This document shows positions 11,090-23,611 of a stretch of DNA of 64,000 nt, piece after piece. The translations under genes were made by a program, and so were the position numbers. The notes under the pieces were generated by a model. The model saw only the letters and a program-made list of their open reading frames with translations. It ran no database searches and was not told where the DNA came from. The first letter of the stretch is position 1. Each line of letters begins with the position of its first letter. The stretch comes from Letharia columbiana. Lineage: Eukaryota; Ascomycota; Lecanoromycetes; Lecanorales; Parmeliaceae. Location: positions 1 through 64,000 of the forward strand of contig NW_023501167.1 of the NCBI RefSeq assembly GCF_014066305.1, given 5' to 3'.

Positions 11090-12575
11090 TTAGATCACTA
11101 TCCGTTACTCTCTACGCACAGCTTCAGGCTCTCCATCATCATGCCTTTCGCCGGACCTGTTCTTGCCTTTGAGCCTGTTAAATCGAGATACGCTCAACCA
11201 GGAACTACAAGCTTAGAAAATGGCAGCTTATTCCGTTCAAATGCTTGACCGAGGTTACTCAGCACGTCGTAAACTTTCATCGCTGGATGTCGTTGAAGAT
11301 TGCTATCGAAGACAAGCCCAGACCACGAAATGCAACGCCGTCATCTCAGGCAGTTTAGTTGTTCAGAAGGCCGATTTCACGAAAGTACCGAGGATTGTTT
11401 CCAAAGGCGTTAGAAGGGAGAAAGAAAAATGGGCAAGATCTTCGAAAGCAAGCGTAATCCACTACGGGCACCAACTATATTCGTTCTCATTTCTTCCTTC
11501 GTCCTGCGCAAGTCCAAGGCTGGCAAAGAAGGCATTGCATTCATGATACTCTGGGATTTCATGAGAAATGCTCGGGTGAGGAAGACCAAGGTTGTCCTCG
11601 ATGTCGGATGAGTATCATCCTTCTCAATACTTCAATACCTCAATACCTTAATACTGCGGAGTACAGCAAAGGACAACGTCCGTTCAAGGGGGGTTGTGAT
11701 GCACATTTGCCGTGACTGGTGTGACGGTGGCAAGCAGTCGTTATTATGTTGGCCATTGATTTTCTGCAGCAACTGCATGGTGTGATAGTGTGATGTGATG
11801 CTTCTGCCTTGAGCGAATCAAGCCCCTGTGCCCCTTTCCCCGTTGCGAGTAAGGTTGCGTAGCGCAGAGCAGGTGGAGCGCGGGGGGAGCGTTGCTGCTG
11901 CAGTGGACCCTGGTCAAGATTATTGTAGGTACCTAACTGGAGGGTACATATGTATGATAATTCTATTGATTTTGAAGTCCGTTTGTAAGTAAGTTACTTT
12001 ATAGATTATTAGATTATTAGATTATCATCTTAGGCAAATAGGTACGCTGTGAGTGTGAAGTGTCCCTCTACCTTACCCTCCCCCCCCCCCAACCCTACTC
12101 TCTTTTGCTTCAACAAAATATTGAACGTCGGGAGGAATGCTGCCATCTCTGAAACATCGCGGGGTCTCAAATTTAAAAGGATTTGGGGACGTACACTTTG
12201 GAAAACCCCTACTTTGCTGGTTTGCCTTCAACCTCTCTTACTGTACTCATCTTCAATGCTGTGAAGCCAGGTCGCGTACATTCTTCTCTCCAGTCGCTGT
12301 ACCATACATCCTTCGCAATTGCTGCTGCCAAGTCCCCCTGGCGACACAGGACGAATAAAAGTACGTCTACCATCCCTAGCCGTCTGTCCTCGAACAATTG
12401 GTCACCGCGACAGCACTACAATTCCTCGACTAAACCCTCTTCAGCTGACGAGGATGAGCAGCTGGCCATGGATTGACAACTCCTCACAAATAGCCCATCA
12501 TCCAGGAGTCTGCGCTCTCTCGTTCGCTTTGTCCCCTCTGCCGAGAGAATACACAGTTGTTCGCAACTTCCACAC
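11090..12575. other. Intergenic region, no gene recognised
   Basis: About 1.5 kb without supported coding sequence. A 108-codon frame at 11220-11546 shows no motif and I do not call it. A small direct repeat of caatacct-type units lies at 11628-11655. C-rich and CT-rich patches at 12070-12110 and upstream of 12575 look like the kinesin promoter and 5' leader. Confidence 0.55.
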
Positions 12576-15500
12576 ATGGAGGTCAACATGACCCGACCTA
12601 ATCTCCCTCCACCAACCTCTGCTCTTCCTCAATTGCCAGTCTCCAGGTTACGAACCCCTGTGACTGTGTCTGAGTCCTCTCGAGAACAAGTTGCCCCTCC
12701 AACGGCCTCTACACTCGCTCTCAAGAACCCTTCGAAGCTCGTCAAATCATCTACCTCCCCAAGCACCAGTCACGCGCCCTCTAGCCCGAAAACACCAACT
12801 CTACGGTCCGATCCCGCCAGCCAGGCTCACAGCCAAGTGGAAGGTTCGTCGACAGACAAAGAGATTCGACGCTCTGTCAGTATTGCGAATTTTCCCCAAC
12901 CTCCCAAAGTCAGGAGGACTGGTCTCGACAGCAAATACTCAACGGCCACGCATTCCTTGATATCCGAAGCAACCGCACAAAGCAAAGACGGAGGTGGTAC
13001 GCCGCCCGGTAGCTTGAGGATCAAAAGACTAAAAACAAAGGCGTCAACAGATGGGCTTAGTCAAATGTACAGCGGAGGGCCAACCCCTACTCTTCTGGAC
13101 GGAAGTGGCGATGGTAAAGCAATATCCAGTACTTCAGAACCAAGAGTGTCAAATGATCTCGTCAGTCTGCGGTCACCGCCACACAGCCGAACTTCTTCTG
13201 CTCAAGGGTCTTACTCTACTTCAGCAACAACGTTTGAAGACACGGATGACAAGAGGGCCAGAGAAGAAAGTCACGTCAACAAAGAGGATGGAAGTAAGAG
13301 AAGGGATTCTGGCCGAAGAGAATATGAGGGGAAGGGCAATGTGATTGTTAGCGTGCGTGTACGACCCGATGCAGGTGCGGAAAAGTCGTCAGGCAAGGAT
13401 TGGATGGTGGATAGCCGGCAGTCTCTCGTGGCCTACAGGGGAAGAGAGGGTGGGGATTATTACTATGGTAAGCCAGTGGAAGTTCATTGCACTACTATCA
13501 ATCCCAACTTTTCAGGCAGTGCCGTTAGGATATCGCACTGGCAATCGCCAATTTCGGAGCAGAGATCAATTGTCCCTTTGTACCTGAAGATCACTTGGTT
13601 GGGTTAATTGACAGTGTTCGAGACCGCTGCTTACGTCGAAGTAGATAATGTGTTCGCGCCTTATGATCAAAATCACAAAGTTTATGATGCGTCAGCGAAA
13701 CGGCTTGTACGCCGTGTAATGGAGGGCTACCATGGAACAGTGTTTGCTTACGGTATGACGGGGACTGGCAAAACCTTCTCCATGCAAGGAACCGCAACAT
13801 CACCAGGAGTGATACCACTAGCTATAACCGACATATTTTCTTTCATTCGCGAAACACCGCATCGGGAATTTTTGCTACGAGTTAGCTACCTAGAAATCTA
13901 TAACGAGAGGATTCATGATCTGTTGAAGCCGCCGACGGAAGCCGGCATTGGACCTGGATCGCCACAGCCAGAAGAGATCAAACTTCGTGAGGACCCAAAA
14001 CGAGGGGTTTTTGCCAGTCCGTTGAAAGAAGAGATCGTGCAGAGTCCGACTCAGTTGCTTCGAGTAATTGCTCGAGGCGATCAGTCCAGGAGGACTAGAA
14101 GCACCCAATACAACGCTCAAAGCTCCCGTAGTCATGCTGTGGTTCAAATTGTTGTTGAGAGTCGGGAGCGTGCGCCGTACGGCGGGAGAGACGTGAACGA
14201 CAAACGAGCCCCTCTCATGCCTGGGGGGGTTCGGGTATCCACACTGAGCATGATTGATTTGGCTGGCTCCGAGAGGGCAGCAGAAAACAAGGAGCGAAGA
14301 ACTGAGGGTGCCCACATCAACAAGAGTCTGCTGACCCTCGGCACCGTCATTGCAAGGCTTTCGGGTGATAAAGACTCCAACGGCAATCCAACCGATAAAG
14401 ATGGCAAACACTTGCCGTATCGAGACAGCAAACTAACTCGACTGCTGCAGCCAGCCTTGTCAGGAAACTCATTGGTCAGCATTCTCTGCACGATTCAGCT
14501 CGGGTCATTTGGGAGTGTGACCACAGCCAATGGACATACTAGTGAGACCCTGAACACTCTGAAATTTGCGGCAAGAGCGAAAAACAACATAGTCAGCCAT
14601 GCAAAGAAAGCAGAGGAAGCTCTTGGCAGCGGTACGGATGCAGGAAGCAGGGTTCTCCTCGAGCGATATCGAATGGAAATACAGAGCTTACGGAACGAAC
14701 TCGACAGCCAGAAAAAGGCCCAGGAAGGCAGGGAGGAAAGACCATTTGACTTTGAAGAGAAGCAGTTCGAGAGAGAAGCAGAACAGAGACGTGAGGAGCA
14801 GATGCTCGAGATGCAACTCGCAAGAACGGCTTTGAACGACCGCATCGAGCATCTCAATCGCTTGATATTGTCTTCCAAATCGTCCGGTGTCAACACAAAT
14901 GGCAAGATGTCATCCCTGAGCATGCATCCATCACTTTCTTCGAACCACAGGAGTGAAATCTCCACGAAGACATTGCGGTCTCTGCGACCGTCAGGAAGCC
15001 AATCGACGCTCGGAGGAGCTGCACCGTCACTGAAACGGACAGTGTCCGCTGGATCTACCATCACAGCAGCTGGGAAAGGAAGTGAGGAGCAATACTCGCC
15101 TGTATCTTCGCTGGGCAACGAAGAAGATTTGGCAGGCGAATTTGGAGATGGTACTGCAACATCGAATGCACATATCCGCGCCCTTCAAGCGGACTTGGCC
15201 GATAAGAACAGGTACGTTTCGACTTTGGAGAAGCGCTTGCTGCAAGCCCGGCGATCGAGTCACTCCAAATCATCCGCTCTGGGTTCGCCAACCTCGCAAA
15301 AGAAACATGGCATGATCGAAGAAAATGCTAGCACAAGAGAAATCATACGAGAAAAAGATGCCGAGATTGCCGACTTGCGTGCACGACTAGATGACAAAGA
15401 CCGCATGGTCAATGCTCTTCGATCTGCAGCTCGCCATCGTGATACTGCAGATTTCGTATCTGAACCTCTGTCACCCGAAATCCGCAAGGAAAGCTATCAT

Positions 15501-15845
15501 CAAAGCAACGAGAGCAAAGATAGCGGTGGCAGTGTTAATAGCGGCGGCAATGGAATCTCCTTGACGTCCCCCGTCAGCCCCGTACAGCTGCTCTCACCTA
15601 CCAGCCCCGTACAGTACAAAGAAAAGGAAAAGGCGATGAAGAGAAAGAGTATAGACGAGATGACAAAGATTCTCGATAGCATGATTAACGATCGAGTCCA
15701 GACAGGTGGATTGGTCATTGGGGCTAATGGGATGGTGAGACCTCTGCAAGAACGGAGAAAGGAGAGCTTGAGTGCGGTGCCCAGTGTTGGCGCCCTGGCT
15801 GCGACCCTGAGGCCTATCTCGACAATCTCGGAAGCCGAATCTTGA
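12576..15845 (+). CDS. kipA: Kinesin, Kip2/KipA (kinesin-7-like) type
   Basis: Exons 12576..13467 and 13645..15845, 1030 aa. The intron is 177 nt; its acceptor at 13644 was chosen because it joins GGDYYY to DNVFAPYDQNHKVYD, the conserved order. Residues 1-250 are Ser/Pro rich. The motor begins at NVIVSVRVRP and contains the P-loop GMTGTGKT, switch I NAQSSRSH, switch II DLAGSE and HLPYRDSKLTRLLQPALSGN. After the motor come a neck (LKFAARAKNNIVSHAKKAEE) and several coiled-coil stretches interrupted by Ser-rich linkers. Kip2/KipA/Tea2 kinesins move to microtubule plus ends, stabilise cytoplasmic microtubules and carry polarity markers to the hyphal tip. The motor sequence resembles KipA, and the N-terminal extension is usual for the group. 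Confidence 0.9.
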
Positions 15846-16632
15846 CTGTGTGGGAAAAGGCGTTTGGGTTTAGGGATGTGTCCAGTTCCCCATCATATCT
15901 CTTCGGTGCTCGCCTCGGATACCCCTAGTTTTTGCTTCCATATACCCACGCGGAATGGCCTCACGCTTACGCGTTATCTTCTTATCTTTCATCGGAAGGT
16001 ATGGAGGTAGTGCATGAGACACTACTGTAGTGATATTTCATGCAACAGTCCTCTCTGAAATTCTTCCCAGAGATATTTCAACAAAAAAAGTGCTGAATCA
16101 CATGGCTGATAATCCATTGCCATGGCTGATAATCCATTGCCTAGAATAACGTTACCATCTGCCAGTCTGTTGCTACTGTGTCCATAGGCCACCACAGCCT
16201 GTACATAGGGCTAGTCAAGATGCTCAGCGTGTAGAAGCACTGCACGGCAGAGCCGGTGGGGGAAATGAATGATGATCACTGATCTGGGAACTTGCTGGCC
16301 GGCTCCCAATTAATCTTTTTTTAGCTAAAGAAACCAATGTAATTGTTTTGATGGTAGTCAGTGTCCGTGTTAAATGATGTTGTGCATGCTGCTGAGTGAA
16401 GAGAGGAAAGCAATCGTATGACCTGTCCAACCGGCCTTGCCTTTTCCCTCCTGGCTTCCAATTGAGATCATTCGGACCACCTTTGTCCCCGTTGAAGCTA
16501 TCCTGCGGACATTGTCCGGGGGAACAGAGGCCTTGGAATAGACCAAACCTTTCCTACCGAACTCCCCTCTAAAACCCCCGAGCAAAGGCAAACCACCGTC
16601 TACGACCATGACCTCGCTGTCTCCTATACCCC
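15846..16632. other. Convergent 3' intergenic region
   Basis: This lies between the 3' ends of the kinesin gene and the DUF7730-like gene. It contains the 20-bp duplication listed separately. I see no coding sequence. Confidence 0.55.
16101..16140. repeat. Perfect 20-bp tandem duplication
   Basis: The 20-mer catggctgataatccattgc occurs twice head-to-tail with no mismatch and no spacer. It is in the 3' intergenic region and is probably a recent replication slip. Confidence 0.9.
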
Positions 16633-17859
16633 TCAAGCAACTTCCAGGCCTCCATCGACCCGAAGTCTAAGCACCATGCCTTTCTGGACTTCCTTTGCGC
16701 CACTTTGGCGCTTTTCGAACCCGTAGGCATCACGTTGCGCCTCCGCCTCTTCGTCCCATAGAGCTCCGAGTATCTCCTTTCTCACCTTCCAACTCTCAAC
16801 CTCCAGGATCGAGCTGTCTTTGCTCAAGCAGTGCAGACGCACCCAGCACCGTTGGATCCCCACATCTTGAAAGCCCCATAAGGGTTTGATCCACTGAGCA
16901 CCAATTCCTGCCTTGTCTGCGAGATCGAACGGCGCGAACCAAAGCGGTGACTTGTTCAGCGTGAGATCGAGTGAGAGACGAGTCAATGAACTGCACTGGT
17001 CTGCGATGCGCCAGCACAAGTCTTCCCATAGCCGGTCGTGCTTGGCTTTCCACATCTGATCTTCAGTGCGGTTCGGTTCGCCGTAGGCACGATGCTTGAT
17101 TCCAAGTCGCGTCAAGGCTTCCGTCGCAGTTGGGGAGAGGTTATTCAAGAAATGACGAAGGGCGCCCAGGCCATGGAAGGTGAAGGTCGACTTTGAGTAG
17201 AAGACTGAGCATGCCTCCTTATGCATTTTACTGCAGACGACGAGGAGAGCAGCAGGGCCGGGATAGATGGAACCCTCCACCAATCGTTTCTGACTAGGTA
17301 CACGCCGGGAATAGTCCAGCTGACGACGGCGTCTGGCTGCACCCGATTCAAGGCGAGGTCCATATGCTCTGCCTAGCTTGGGTAGCCGATAGGTCAGACT
17401 TTTGCTCTTGTGGTTGTTGTCAACCCATCCGATCTCGTAGTACTGCTTTACGATTCCGTATTCATAAATCTTGTTTCGGAGCTCTCCAGGAAGTTCGAGG
17501 AATGGAAAATGACCCTTTGGCGCGTATCTCAGCGCACGTTTCGTATCGGGCTCACGAGGGAGACATACGAGTGGTTTCCCGGGATGATGTAGGTGTTCTG
17601 ATTCCAAAAGAACGGGTTTCTGATCTTGTATCAGGCCTGGGACGATCTTTTTAGGTTGTCGACAAAGCGGCCTACGTGGATTGTCTCGGCTGCTGGGCTG
17701 CAGCGGTGGAAGACGGACGCTCGCCGTGCCAGGTGGCAGCTTGGTGCCAGAAAGAGATTTCTTCCTGTTTGCCTCTTCGATCAATTTGTAGATCTCAGCT
17801 TTCTTACCCATAAGGCCCTTTTTAGCAGCCCGGGCTGGCGTCGACTTCCTGTTTGCCAT
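16633..17859 (-). CDS. Fungal DUF7730/F-box-like protein
   Basis: Intronless, 408 aa, ATG at 17859. The first 110 residues are basic and Pro-rich. At about 115-135, FPFLELPGELRNKIYEYGI matches the short helical motif (LPxELRNxIYxY) that opens many Pezizomycotina F-box-like/DUF7730 proteins. The rest, with the block LLVVCSKMHKEACSVFYSKSTFTFHG, has the alternating helices and beta strands seen in that large, lineage-expanded family. A role in SCF ubiquitin ligases is possible by analogy but is not shown. The motif is shorter than a canonical F-box. Confidence 0.75.
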   Translation of the reverse strand: MANRKSTPARAAKKGLMGKKAEIYKLIEEANRKKSLSGTKLPPGTASVRLPPLQPSSRDNPRRPLCRQPKKIVPGLIQDQKPVLLESEHLHHPGKPLVCLPREPDTKRALRYAPKGHFPFLELPGELRNKIYEYGIVKQYYEIGWVDNNHKSKSLTYRLPKLGRAYGPRLESGAARRRRQLDYSRRVPSQKRLVEGSIYPGPAALLVVCSKMHKEACSVFYSKSTFTFHGLGALRHFLNNLSPTATEALTRLGIKHRAYGEPNRTEDQMWKAKHDRLWEDLCWRIADQCSSLTRLSLDLTLNKSPLWFAPFDLADKAGIGAQWIKPLWGFQDVGIQRCWVRLHCLSKDSSILEVESWKVRKEILGALWDEEAEAQRDAYGFEKRQSGAKEVQKGMVLRLRVDGGLEVA

Positions 17860-19230
17860 GACGTGTAAGGTGGATCACGGCCTCGTTGAGAAGTGGACGC
17901 GTCAAGTGGAAGAATGGGGCTTCGGTTGATGTTGATTTCAGCTGTGAAAGAAGAGAGGCTGGGTAAGCACAGGTGAGGAGAGCGTGAAGAATGTGGCGGT
18001 TGTAGCAGGCAGGACGTGTGATTGATGCTCAATGATAGAGGTTGCAGTCGCCTGCAAATATGAATGAGACGGTGACCTTGTGTGTCTGTTTGGTGGAGAT
18101 GTCTTTGAAGGTTGGAAAAGTGGAAGGACTACTAGACAGTCGATTGGCGGATTGTGAATGGATAAGAAGCTCCTTTTTGAGAGTCACTGTGAAGACTTAT
18201 GCTTATTCATAGCATGCGGCCTTTGAAAGCGGAAGGTCGAAGGTAGTTGTGGAAAAGTAGGTTGTGCAGGATAATAAGAGAGAGGGAGGGAGGGGGGAGA
18301 GAAGGTGAGAGGTGAAGGACATGAGGCAAGCAGGGAAGGGAAGATCTCCTTATTAGCTTAGCGTGTGAGCGTGAAGGGACTTGATTTTGAACAATAAGGT
18401 ATGCCTTACTCTAATAAGGTAGAAGGAGAATGAGAAAATAGGAAAGAATAGGAAGATAGGAAAATCTCCGACGTATTCACTTTTCCTTTTCCTTTTCCTT
18501 TTCCTTTTCCTTTTCATTTCATTTCATTTCATTTCCATTTCATTTCCATTTCTTTCCATTTCATCTCCTTTTCCATTTCCATTTCCACTTCCATTTCCAT
18601 GTCGATTTCCTTTTCCTTTTCCTTTTCATTTTGTCAATAGAAGAAGCCAGGCAATTAAAAATTCAATAGATCGCGCCAACCTCGCCTTGTATCATCCAAC
18701 TCGCCAGAATGGTTGCTAAGCTATTCGTTCTTAGAGGAACACTAACGTATCAGTATATGGTGAAGCATGGAGGATAAAGTCTGCTGTATTCATTGCCGGT
18801 GATGAATGCTGAGACTCATGAATGCCCAAGCCATCATCAAACAAGACTGACATTTTCCCTCCGCGGCAGCCTGCATAACACTTGGAGCAAACCACCATTG
18901 CAACTATTTGGGACAGTCGTGTGCGTCAATATGGTACAACAGCAGGCACCGAAAGCGAGAAAAAGGTTACATCTTCTGTGCCTCAAGGCTTGACCAGCTT
19001 ATTTCACTGTCATAGACCTGCCTTCCATTGTCGGTAGAGGCCAGAAGAGCAGCAGCGAGCAAAGAAGGGATGGTATTCTCGTGCATCCGGGGATAACGCT
19101 TCAACATGTCGAGAGATCGTCTATGACCACAGCTTTGATGGATAATAGGAACATGCATCGATGCAGCTCCAAGGCAGGAGCAAGGATGAAGCCTGACACC
19201 GAGCTTTTCTCCCTCCGCGATGATGCTCTT
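17860..19230. other. Long intergenic region with low-complexity DNA
   Basis: About 1.4 kb upstream of the DUF7730-like gene and downstream of URA6. It is purine-rich near 18270-18340 and holds the pyrimidine microsatellite listed separately. No coding sequence is supported. Confidence 0.55.
18478..18633. repeat. Pyrimidine-strand microsatellite, TTTTCC to ATTTC/CATTTC series
   Basis: About 155 bases carry almost only T and C with regularly placed A on the plus strand. It starts as ttttcc hexamers, passes through catttc and ttcatt pentamers and ccattt hexamers, and returns to ttttcc. The graded change of unit suggests successive expansions. Long homopurine/homopyrimidine tracts can adopt triplex structures. 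Confidence 0.85.
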
Positions 19231-20226
<996 letters not shown>

Positions 20227-20591
20227 GTGGAAAGGGTCAGCGATGAGTACTCGTACACCTCAAGGGAAGGAGGATGCAGAGATCAAGAGTTGTCGATCGG
20301 CATGACTTCATTTCTACTTGTACAAACGCCTTTACCCTAGCGTTATCACTTGATTAATGTTTGACAAGACGATAAGCTCTCATGCTTCCAACATGACTGT
20401 CTGCATCTATAGCCTCCAACATATTCACTCAAAGAACTAAGTATGGGGGTAATATGATATATTCTCTTTGGCAGATTTACAAAATTCATGAACCCCAGTC
20501 AAACACCACCTCCGGTATATGAAAGAAAATGGTATAGATTCTGATGAAGAGAGAATCCCGTAAACTCCTGATTCTTGGTCTCCTTGAAGAT
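20227..20591. other. Short intergenic region
   Basis: This lies between the 5' end of the URA6 region and the 3' end of the membrane-protein gene. It holds presumed promoter and 3' sequences and nothing else I recognise. Confidence 0.5.
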
Positions 20592-22302
20592 CTATCGTAA
20601 AGTACTGTGCCGCAACCGAGGACTGGTAGGTGGGCTTTCCAGGCTTACCCGACCCTCCGTCGTGTAAGCCTGCCCCGGTTCGCTGCCAAAATTCATGCTC
20701 TGTGGTTGGTAGCCTGGACTTTGAAGCGGGCTCGCATACGCTCCTGGTATGGGCACTGCATCGTATGTTTGCTCGCCTGGCGCTGCCGGGACATGCTCCT
20801 GGACCTGTGGCGCTGGCTCAAACCCATCCTGGGACAGAGCAGGAGTGGCAGAGTGAACCTTGATTGGGGGCGGCTGTAGATTGAATGGCTTCGGTTGGGA
20901 AAATGACTGGTGTTTCGAAGCGAATTGGGTGGATTCGTTGTAATGTTCACCATTCTCCGCCGCATCGATCGGATCATCATGAATGTGCGCCGGAAACGTG
21001 GAAGTCATGGGAGTCTTCTGGAAGCCAGGGGTGTTGGGCGCAGATTGACTCCTGAGTTGAGCAAGATAAAGATCAGAGCGAGCTTTGTCACGCAAATCCA
21101 TTGATTTGGCGAGCCTGCGCTTGGAGTGAAAGCGATAAAAGACGATGGCGTAAATGCTGATGGTGAGAACTTCGACAATGATCTCGATAAAAGCGCAAAG
21201 CAGCGACCAGTTCTACAGGCGTAAGTCAGTATCATAGAATTCCTTATCAATCAGCGAGCTCCATACCTGAAGTCTGCATATCAAAGCATAGTCGACGTCT
21301 TGCTGAAACAAATCCTTACGCTTGCCATCCTTGCAAGACCATCCCCACATATCCTTGCCACCCCCGCTCTTCCTGCTTTGATTCAATATTGCAGCGCCGA
21401 TAGCCCACATGACTATACTGAATGTGAAGAAAGCTATAGAGAAGACGGTATAATAGATTGCGGCTTTCTGCGCTCGCTTGTGACCACCTCGCCAGTATGC
21501 ATAGAAGATGCCGAGAGAGAACGCCAGCGATACGCACGAGATGCTGAGCAGGGTGATTTGCGGCCATGTCTTCTGGTTGGGAGCCCAAGCAGGGAGGTTG
21601 CTCCTCAAAGGCAGCGATTTGGTGGTATTGAATATTGTAAAAGTAGTTGAGAGCATAGATAAGACGATGAGACTGCAACTGAAATTTGTTACTCGAAGAC
21701 ACATCTTGGCCATTCGGACCCGGGTTTTGACTTTCTAGAAATCAAAGTCAGCATGTAGTCCAGCGATCTGCCATGAAATCTTGTACCAAGTCCTTTGCAT
21801 TTTCCTTCTCTGTATGGTCTTCGTGTTTCTCCAAGATCTGCTCCTCATGGAAAGTTGGGCTGAGTGGATTCGCAAGTCGTCCAGGGGTCCCAGGGGGCTT
21901 CAAGGCACTCTTCAAGGGTGAGTTTGGGGTCAGCGGAACTTCCACACCCGCATAAGATGAGTGTTTAGAAGCCTGATTGTCGGCCATGTAGCCGAAGCCC
22001 ACGTCGGAGGGCTGTAGTTGAGGCATGAGGTGGCGAGTCGTAGGTGGAGGATTGGCGAAAGGTGACGGCCCAGCTGTGCTAGGACCGATGGGTGAGTTGA
22101 CAGATGTTGCTTCCGCAAAGCGTGCTGTCCTAGGCGTCTTGATCGAAAGTCCGGACGAAGAACTTGACGACGTCCTCGGACGGACAGTGACTTGACTGTT
22201 TTTGACCTTGTCGTTTGTGAGGGCTCGCTGCGGCAGTGACCGCTTAGGATCAGGTTCTATAGGAGATACTGGATCGTAAGTTCGATGTTGGACGTTCGAC
22301 AT
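20592..22302 (-). CDS. Four-helix (MARVEL-like) membrane protein
   Basis: Exons complement(20592..21212, 21267..21734, 21787..22302), 533 aa. The frame is open from a TTG further upstream, but the first ATG is 22302. Residues 1-170 are Ser/Pro rich. Four hydrophobic helices follow: VTNFSCSLIVLSMLSTTFTI, ITLLSISCVSLAFSLGIFYA, IYYTVFSIAFFTFSIVMWAI, and LLCAFIEIIVEVLTISIYAI across the second splice. A basic cytosolic stretch and a 180-residue Ser/Pro/Gln-rich tail end the protein. Topology and length resemble uncharacterised fungal proteins with MARVEL-like tetraspan cores of the plasma membrane. No catalytic motif is visible, and the function is unknown. Confidence 0.85.
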
Positions 22303-23611
22303 GCTAAGCGACAGTGCGGCTAACGTGAGATGCTCAAGAGCGAGTTTTTTTTCAAGTACAATCTGCCTCTTCAAGATCGATTGAAGAGGACAATGAATGG
22401 TGTCAGCAAGATGCAGCTGTTGAGAGAGTCGCCGGTTTGAAGGGTAAAGGAAGGCGTAACAAGGTGTAACAAGAGGAGAGGAGGCCTGCTTGGAAGGTGA
22501 CGAGGGCGGATACGCTGGGGGGTTTCTCCAAGCGCTGGGTCTCAGTCTCTGGACCCCATAATTAGGAGATTGGAGGTGGTGTCATGATGGGCTTGATCGC
22601 AATGAGCAATTGAGCAGGGTAATATCAATAGCACGGGCGCGAAGCCCTAAGAATGAGTCTCAGAGTGACAGAGGAAGGGCTTTGGAAGGTGTGATAGGCC
22701 GAGGTGTAGATAAGCTAAGCCCCAGGAATAGAGCGTAGGCGCCCGGGAAGCAAGTGTCATGCATAATGTATGCTAAAGATTACTCTTGGGCAATCCCACT
22801 TCATTAGAGCAATTACCCTAGGTATTGTTTCCTCCAAAATCCATCTCGTAGGCAAAAGGTCATAACCTGGCCAGGCGATTTTCAGAAGAAAGGAGTGTTT
22901 CCTTCTTGATGCTGCAATAAAAGATGTTGCAAGGAATGAAGTGCAAAAGAGAACCCCCACCCCCACTCCACAAAGTACGATGAATCAATTACTCCAAAAG
23001 AAAAGGCCTGTTCCGATTACAGCGGCAAGAAGAGACATGCTGTGGTGTGATTGGTGTATTCGGTGTGAGAACGAAGAAACTCGGAAGGAGGACGGTTGGT
23101 TTCTGGACCAGTGGGCCATCTGGTTGGCTAGCACTGCTCCGGCGCTAGCTCGCACCACGCCTAAGGTGCCTTACCTTGGTACCTCAAGGTAGGTACCTAG
23201 ACCTAGCGAGCCTAGGTAACTCCAAGGTACCAATTCTAGAAATCGTGAACTCCGAGGAAACAGACGCAATAACCGGTTCGCAAGAAGACTGATGATCTTT
23301 TCGTCGGATTGCCGCCTTGGAAGTACGAGTAGGCAAATCTCTTTTCTGGGCAACTGACTATTGGTGACTTGATATGTTGACAAGATGGCTGTGTTGTTGT
23401 ATATACATCTATTGATTGAAGAAGTCTAGCTAGCTACTGCTGTTCAAAAGAGCTGACATATACTGTCCACCGTGCTGCCGGTAAACCCTTGGCAGTCATG
23501 CTGTCTTCTAAGGCCACGCAATAACAATGCGTGGCTGCTAGGATCCTCTATACCTTGATCAAAATCATACCTGAGACACCTGCAACACACTGCTGGGGAA
23601 AACCAGCCCTT
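22303..23611. other. Intergenic region with small inverted repeats
   Basis: About 1.3 kb without supported coding sequence, upstream of the membrane-protein gene and downstream of the exporter. Around 23160-23235 a cluster of imperfect palindromes is built from ccttggtacc, aaggtaggtacctag and cctaggta. Similar taggtacct motifs recur in other intergenic regions here (for example 11928-11934, 26640-26740, 55190-55215). Confidence 0.55.

Noticed and set aside
11220..11546. 108-codon plus-strand frame downstream of the Cdk7 gene
   Set aside because: No motif, no splice partner and ordinary intergenic composition; probably chance.
16370..16636. Minus-strand frame overlapping the 3' end of the DUF7730-like gene
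   Set aside because: It lies in that gene's 3' region, in another frame, and has no recognisable content.
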